Shown here: positions 5,317 through 9,155 of the stretch, in pieces
Numbering within the stretch: the stretch's first letter is position 1
How the letters are laid out: every line of letters starts with the position of its first letter
From: Clostridiales bacterium
GTDB lineage: Bacteria; Bacillota; Clostridia; Peptostreptococcales; Anaerovoracaceae
Length of the DNA stretch: 9,155 nt
Assembly: GCA_012515135.1 (NCBI GenBank)
Contig: JAAYYX010000188.1
Coordinates: forward strand, 1 to 9,155
Reading direction: 5' to 3'
The notes under the pieces: model-generated
The model's database searches: none
What the model saw: the letters and a program-made list of their open reading frames with translations, nothing else
What the model was told of the DNA's origin: nothing
Program-made: the position numbers and the translations under genes

Positions 5317-5362
5317 ATATGGTGGTTTATAATAAAAACCGCTGCGGAGGATATCTTTATAT

Positions 5363-6118
5363 ATGATTACATTCAAAAACGTGACTAAAAGGTATAAAAC
5401 CAATATCGGACTTGATGATGTCAGCATAAAAATAGAAAAGGGTGACTTTGTTTTTCTTGTTGGCCCCAGCGGCGCAGGAAAATCCACATTCATCAAACTT
5501 ATTTTAAAAGAAATAGATGCCGATAAAGGAAGCATAAGAGTCAAGAACCATGAAGTAACAAGGCTTTCCAACCGGCAGATACCCATACACAGAAGAAACA
5601 TAGGTATAGTTTTTCAGGATTTTCGGCTACTGCCCAACAAGACAGTGTACGAAAATGTGGCATTTGCCATGGAAATAACCCATCAGAGCAAGAGGGCCAT
5701 CAGGCGCCAGGTGCCTCAGGTGCTCAGCCTGATGGGAATAGGCAGCAATGCCTGCAAGTATCCTGATGAACTTTCCGCCGGGGAACAGCAGAGAGTGGCC
5801 ATAGCAAGAGCCATAGTGAACAAACCCACAGTCCTCATCGCAGACGAGCCCACAGGCAATCTTGATCCGGACACGGCCTGGGAAATAATGCGCCTTCTGG
5901 AAATGATAAACCAGAGAGGGACCACGATACTGATGGTCACCCATGCCAAAGACATCGTTGACCGGATGAACAAGCGCGTAGTTGCCATAGACAAAGGCAA
6001 AATAACCCGTGATGAGACCGGAGCATATAATTTTCATGAAGAACCGGGAACGAAGACGGCCAGGGACAGTATGATTTTCAGCAGAGTGGGAGGGCTTTTG
6101 AAAAAAAATGATGAGTAG
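5363..6118 (+). CDS. ftsE: Cell division ATP-binding protein FtsE
   Basis: The 251-residue ATPase subunit of the FtsEX complex, which works on the inner face of the membrane at the division site or lateral wall to control peptidoglycan hydrolases. All ABC motifs are visible: Walker A GPSGAGKST (34-42), Q-loop FQDFRLLP (84-91), signature LSAGEQQ (138-144), Walker B VLIADEPTGNLD (157-168) and the switch histidine at 194 (MVTHA). The FQDFRLL stretch and the pairing with ftsX distinguish it from other ABC ATPases. The start ATG has GGAGG at 5346-5350, 12 bases upstream. The protein is about 20 residues longer at the C-terminus than the compact FtsE of E. coli. Its 3' end overlaps ftsX by 11 bases. 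Confidence 0.96.
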   Translation: MITFKNVTKRYKTNIGLDDVSIKIEKGDFVFLVGPSGAGKSTFIKLILKEIDADKGSIRVKNHEVTRLSNRQIPIHRRNIGIVFQDFRLLPNKTVYENVAFAMEITHQSKRAIRRQVPQVLSLMGIGSNACKYPDELSAGEQQRVAIARAIVNKPTVLIADEPTGNLDPDTAWEIMRLLEMINQRGTTILMVTHAKDIVDRMNKRVVAIDKGKITRDETGAYNFHEEPGTKTARDSMIFSRVGGLLKKNDE

Positions 6119-7001
6119 ATTCGGCTATACTATTAAACAGGCCTTTAGGCAGGTATTCAGAAACAGGGCGATGACACTGGCATCGGTGTTTGCCATAACA
6201 GCCATGCTTCTGATACTGGGGATATTTTTCCTACTGATAATAAATGTAAACACTGCTGCAGAATCGGTAAAAAAGGATTACAACACCATTGAAGTATTTA
6301 TGCTGGAAGAGACCGATGAAACCCGGACACAGCAGATAATCAATGATGTTACAACTTGGCCCAATGTGGCGGCTGCAGTCTACAGAAGCAAAGATCAAGC
6401 CATGCAGATACTGAAGGACAGATGGGGAGACAGCGCATATCTTCTGGACACCCTTGAATCCAACCCTCTGCCGAATTCCATAGTGATAACAGTGGCAGAC
6501 CTTGAAAGTTCTGATAAAGTTGCTGTAAAAGCGAAGAATATACAGGGCATAGAAGATGTCAAGTATTATAAGGATACTGTTGATAAACTGCTAAAGGTCA
6601 CAAACGGCATGAAGATAGCAGCAATGATAATAATGGCTTTCCTGGTGGTGGTTTCAATAGTAGTTGTTTCAAACACAATAAAACTTACGGTTTTTGCCAG
6701 ATCCGAAGAGATCACAATAATGAAATATGTGGGGGCGACAAACTGGTTTATCAGGGGCCCGTTTCTTGCGGAAGGAATAATAATAGGTATTGTTTCCGCC
6801 CTTGTATCAGTTGGTATGATCGCGTTGGTTTATACCAGGGTCATTGATACCGTCGGACCCGGCCTTGTAAGGATCCTGTCTGTCCCGCTGGTGCCGGCAG
6901 ATTTTATGATAATAAATCTGATTTACATATTTTTGTCTCTGGGCATAAGCATTGGAGCCTGGGGCAGCATCATTTCCATGAGAAGATTCCTTGATACATA
7001 A
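6108..7001 (+). CDS. ftsX: Cell division permease-like protein FtsX
   Basis: The 297-residue membrane subunit of FtsEX. The layout is typical: a short cytosolic N-terminus (RFGYTIKQAFRQVFRNR, 4-20), a first membrane helix (about 22-47), an extracytoplasmic domain (about 50-165) that contains the conserved LESNPLPNSI (116-125), then three more helices (about 168-190, 217-243 and 265-290). The family motif IMKYVGAT (204-211) followed by WFIRGPFLAEG lies between helices 2 and 3. The start is the first of two adjacent ATGs (6108 and 6111); GGGAGGG at 6088-6094 lies within ftsE. The outside domain is expected to contact and activate the downstream hydrolase. FtsX itself does not transport a substrate in the systems studied. 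Confidence 0.95.
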   Translation: MMSRFGYTIKQAFRQVFRNRAMTLASVFAITAMLLILGIFFLLIINVNTAAESVKKDYNTIEVFMLEETDETRTQQIINDVTTWPNVAAAVYRSKDQAMQILKDRWGDSAYLLDTLESNPLPNSIVITVADLESSDKVAVKAKNIQGIEDVKYYKDTVDKLLKVTNGMKIAAMIIMAFLVVVSIVVVSNTIKLTVFARSEEITIMKYVGATNWFIRGPFLAEGIIIGIVSALVSVGMIALVYTRVIDTVGPGLVRILSVPLVPADFMIINLIYIFLSLGISIGAWGSIISMRRFLDT

Positions 7002-7090
7002 ATCAGCAAATTGAACGATGCAAAATAAATAACAGGATGGAACATCGAACACACACCCTGAACAAACTTATCCGAAGGAGGCGCTTGTTC

Positions 7091-8158
7091 ATGAAAAACA
7101 GATTGAAAATGATCATTGTACTTATGGTCGCGCTAACTATGGTATGCAGCGTGAGCTATACTTATGCAACGAGTCTAAATGATATAAATAAAAAAATCGA
7201 CAGTACAGAGGACAAACTGGAGGAAGGCAAAGATAAAGTCAAGGATATGAACGAAGACATATCTCAGCTTCAGCAAAAGATAAACTCAAACCAGACCGGC
7301 ATAGTGACTCTTGAAGCTCAGATCGCTGAAAAAGAAGCATCCCTGGCTGCAAAAAAAGCAGAAATCAACAAAAATACAGACTCAATGAACAAAAGACTGA
7401 GAAATATGTACAAAAGCGGTTCCGTTAGTTTTATAGATATAATTTTAAGTTCCGGAAATGTGGGCGAACTCATAACCAACATGGAAATGATCAAGATCAT
7501 TTACAAGAGCGACAGCGACCTTATAGCAGCACTCAAAAAAAGTTATGCAAAAATTAAAGCTGAGTCAAAAGAGCTGGCAAAGATGAAATCGGATCTGGAA
7601 GCCAAGCAACAGCAGATGAGTGCCGATAAGGCGGATATTTCCCAGAAACGTTCCGCGGTGGCAGCAGACAACAAGGAACTGGAACAAAAACTGGATTCCC
7701 TTAACGCCGAAGCCGACAGGATAACATCAGACATACAAAGCCTTTCCAGCAAAGATACCAAATACAGCGGAGGAGTCCTGCTTTGGCCATGTCCCAGTTC
7801 TCACAGAGTCACTTCCGAATTCGGATACAGGATACATCCCATACTGGGATACAGAAAACTGCACACGGGAATCGATATCGGCGCTTCATATGGAGCGGCC
7901 ATAGTTGCGGCCAACAGCGGCAAAGTTATTGCTTCATATTACAATTCCAGTTATGGAAATATGGTCATGATAGACCATGGCGGCGGCATAGTTACCCTTT
8001 ATGCCCATGCAAGCTCAAGGCTTGTGAGCAAAGGGGCTTCTGTAAGCCGGGGTCAAACTATCGCAAGGGTGGGAAGCACAGGGTCTTCCACGGGGAACCA
8101 TCTTCATTTTGAGGTCAGAGTGAACGGTTCCTACAAGAATCCCAGGAGTTATCTATAG
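7091..8158 (+). CDS. Secreted coiled-coil M23 peptidoglycan hydrolase, likely FtsEX partner
   Basis: A 355-residue exported protein. I start at ATG 7091, which has AAGGAGG (7075-7081) nine bases upstream; the longer frame from 7037 lacks a site and would bury the signal peptide. Residues 1-26 form a signal peptide ending TYA before TSLND. About 30-235 is a long Lys/Glu/Gln-rich coiled coil with a central break (SGSVSFIDIILSSGNVGEL, about 109-127), as in PcsB, CwlO and EnvC. The C-terminal M23 domain (about 240-355) has zinc ligands His258 and Asp262 (HTGID) and His339 (HLHFE), with His306 (YAH) and His337 completing the site. The site looks intact, unlike that of E. coli EnvC, so the protein probably cuts peptide cross-links itself. 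The gap to ftsX is 89 bases, with no clear promoter. Confidence 0.92.
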   Translation: MKNRLKMIIVLMVALTMVCSVSYTYATSLNDINKKIDSTEDKLEEGKDKVKDMNEDISQLQQKINSNQTGIVTLEAQIAEKEASLAAKKAEINKNTDSMNKRLRNMYKSGSVSFIDIILSSGNVGELITNMEMIKIIYKSDSDLIAALKKSYAKIKAESKELAKMKSDLEAKQQQMSADKADISQKRSAVAADNKELEQKLDSLNAEADRITSDIQSLSSKDTKYSGGVLLWPCPSSHRVTSEFGYRIHPILGYRKLHTGIDIGASYGAAIVAANSGKVIASYYNSSYGNMVMIDHGGGIVTLYAHASSRLVSKGASVSRGQTIARVGSTGSSTGNHLHFEVRVNGSYKNPRSYL

Positions 8159-9155
8159 ATGAATGATATACATCCCATAATAAGAGAACTGCTTAATAAA
8201 CGCGGGATAAAAACAGAAGAAGAAGTACAGGAGTTTTTATCGCCGACGCCAAAAAAAACATACGATCCATTCCTTCTTTTGAATATGAAAGAGGGAGTGG
8301 ATTTAATATTGTCCACAATAAATAAAAAGGGCAAAATATGCATTTACGGAGATTATGATGCGGACGGCATCACATCCATTTGTGTACTAAAGACCATACT
8401 TTCAGAGCTCACAGAAACAGAAAATATCGATTATTATATCCCTTCCAGATTCCAGGAAGGATATGGGCTCAATAAGATCGCCCTCAAAAAAATAAAAGAA
8501 AAGGGCACTGATCTTTTGATAACTGTGGATTGCGGCAGCAATTCAAGAGACGAGGTCTTTTACGCAAATGAAATAGGTCTGGACATCATCGTTACGGATC
8601 ATCACAGCATAACTGAAGGCAGATCGGAATGCATACTGATAAATCCCAAACAGCCCGAATGCCCTTATCCCTTCAAAAATCTGGCGGGCTGCGGAGTGGC
8701 TTTCAAGCTGGCTCAGGCCATAAGAGAAAAGGCAGACCTGCCAAGGCCCATCACCAACAGCCTGCTTGATATAGTCGGCATCGGCACCATAGGAGATATC
8801 GTACCGCTCCTTGACGAAAACAGGACTCTGGCAAAATACGGAATATATGAAATAAACAAAAGCAAAAGACCGGGGCTTACTAAGCTCATAGGATCAGTTT
8901 CCCTCAAGGGGGGTGAACTCGGATCCGATCAGGTGGCGTTCGGTATCGTTCCCCATCTTAATGCTGCGGGAAGAATGAAAGATGCTTCAGTGGGAGTGGA
9001 TCTGCTTCTTGCCAAAGATGAGGATGAGGCACAAACGCTTTCTGAAGAACTGATCATGCATAACCGGGAAAGAAAGCGAGTCCAGGAAGAAACCTTCCGG
9101 GAATGCCTGGGACTGAAGGAAATACAGTGTCCCGACAGCCTTTTTCCGGTCATAA
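8159..9155 (+). CDS. recJ: Single-stranded-DNA exonuclease RecJ, N-terminal part (runs off right edge)
   Basis: The first 332 residues of a DHH-family 5'-3' single-strand DNA exonuclease used in recombination and repair. The ATG directly follows the stop codon of the M23 gene, with AGGAG (8144-8148) ten bases upstream, so the two are probably translated from one message. Catalytic motifs are visible: GDYDADG (64-70), ITVDCGS (121-127), VTDHH (145-149) and IGTIGDIVPL (208-217); these supply the metal-binding aspartates and histidines. LNAAGRM (267-273) begins the region that is LNAAGR or INAAGR in most RecJ proteins; the residue before it is His where Arg is usual. The N-terminal start (IIRELLNKRGI, then EEVQEFLSP) and EGYGL (100-104) also fit RecJ rather than other DHH proteins such as NrnA. 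The DHHA1 and OB domains lie beyond the window. Confidence 0.93.
   Translation, partial: MNDIHPIIRELLNKRGIKTEEEVQEFLSPTPKKTYDPFLLLNMKEGVDLILSTINKKGKICIYGDYDADGITSICVLKTILSELTETENIDYYIPSRFQEGYGLNKIALKKIKEKGTDLLITVDCGSNSRDEVFYANEIGLDIIVTDHHSITEGRSECILINPKQPECPYPFKNLAGCGVAFKLAQAIREKADLPRPITNSLLDIVGIGTIGDIVPLLDENRTLAKYGIYEINKSKRPGLTKLIGSVSLKGGELGSDQVAFGIVPHLNAAGRMKDASVGVDLLLAKDEDEAQTLSEELIMHNRERKRVQEETFRECLGLKEIQCPDSLFPVI

Noticed and set aside
7037..7090. Longer start for the M23 protein at ATG 7037
   Set aside because: It has no ribosome site and would put 18 mostly basic and polar residues in front of a well-formed signal peptide; ATG 7091 has an ideal AAGGAGG.

Overview
The window looks like chromosomal DNA from a low-to-moderate G+C Gram-positive bacterium, most likely of the Clostridia. 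The reasons are strong AGGAGG-type ribosome binding sites, AT-rich intergenic regions with sigma-A-like promoters, a transketolase split into two genes, and an ftsE-ftsX-coiled-coil M23 hydrolase cluster. I cannot place it to genus. There are no rRNA or tRNA genes, CRISPR arrays, transposases or phage genes.

Layout. Positions 1-507 (minus strand) hold the first 169 residues of an M28-type peptidase lipoprotein that runs off the left edge. A divergent intergenic region (508-743) carries a promoter for each direction and a 34-bp tandem repeat. nnrD (744-1574, metabolite repair of hydrated NAD(P)H) follows. Its -10 box lies so close to the start codon that its mRNA may be leaderless. A 22-bp tandem repeat (1584-1693) separates nnrD from a two-gene transketolase (1727-3501), whose genes overlap by one base. 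A gene-poor AT-rich stretch (3502-4097) holds a terminator-like hairpin, a second hairpin related to it by a compensatory base change, a strong promoter (TTGACA-17-TAAAAT) and a long leader. That promoter drives a ParA/MinD-like protein (4098-5291) with a degenerate P-loop and a large charged insertion containing five copies of a ten-residue repeat. Its stop codon lies inside the promoter of the next operon: ftsE, ftsX, a secreted coiled-coil M23 peptidase, and recJ (truncated by the right edge).

How the genes work together. FtsE (ATPase) and FtsX (membrane subunit) form a complex that in other bacteria switches on a coiled-coil peptidoglycan hydrolase outside the cell (EnvC, PcsB and CwlO systems). 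The M23 protein two genes downstream is the obvious partner here and keeps its zinc ligands. recJ is translationally adjacent but belongs to DNA repair. The transketolase pair serves the non-oxidative pentose phosphate pathway, and nnrD repairs its nicotinamide cofactors.

The most unusual features are four unrelated-length tandem repeat arrays in about 4 kb (34, 22, 9 and 30 bp), the covarying hairpin pair, and the repeat-bearing degenerate ParA-like protein just upstream of ftsEX. I see no clearly new multi-gene system. The ParA-like gene with its structured upstream region is the best candidate for undescribed biology.
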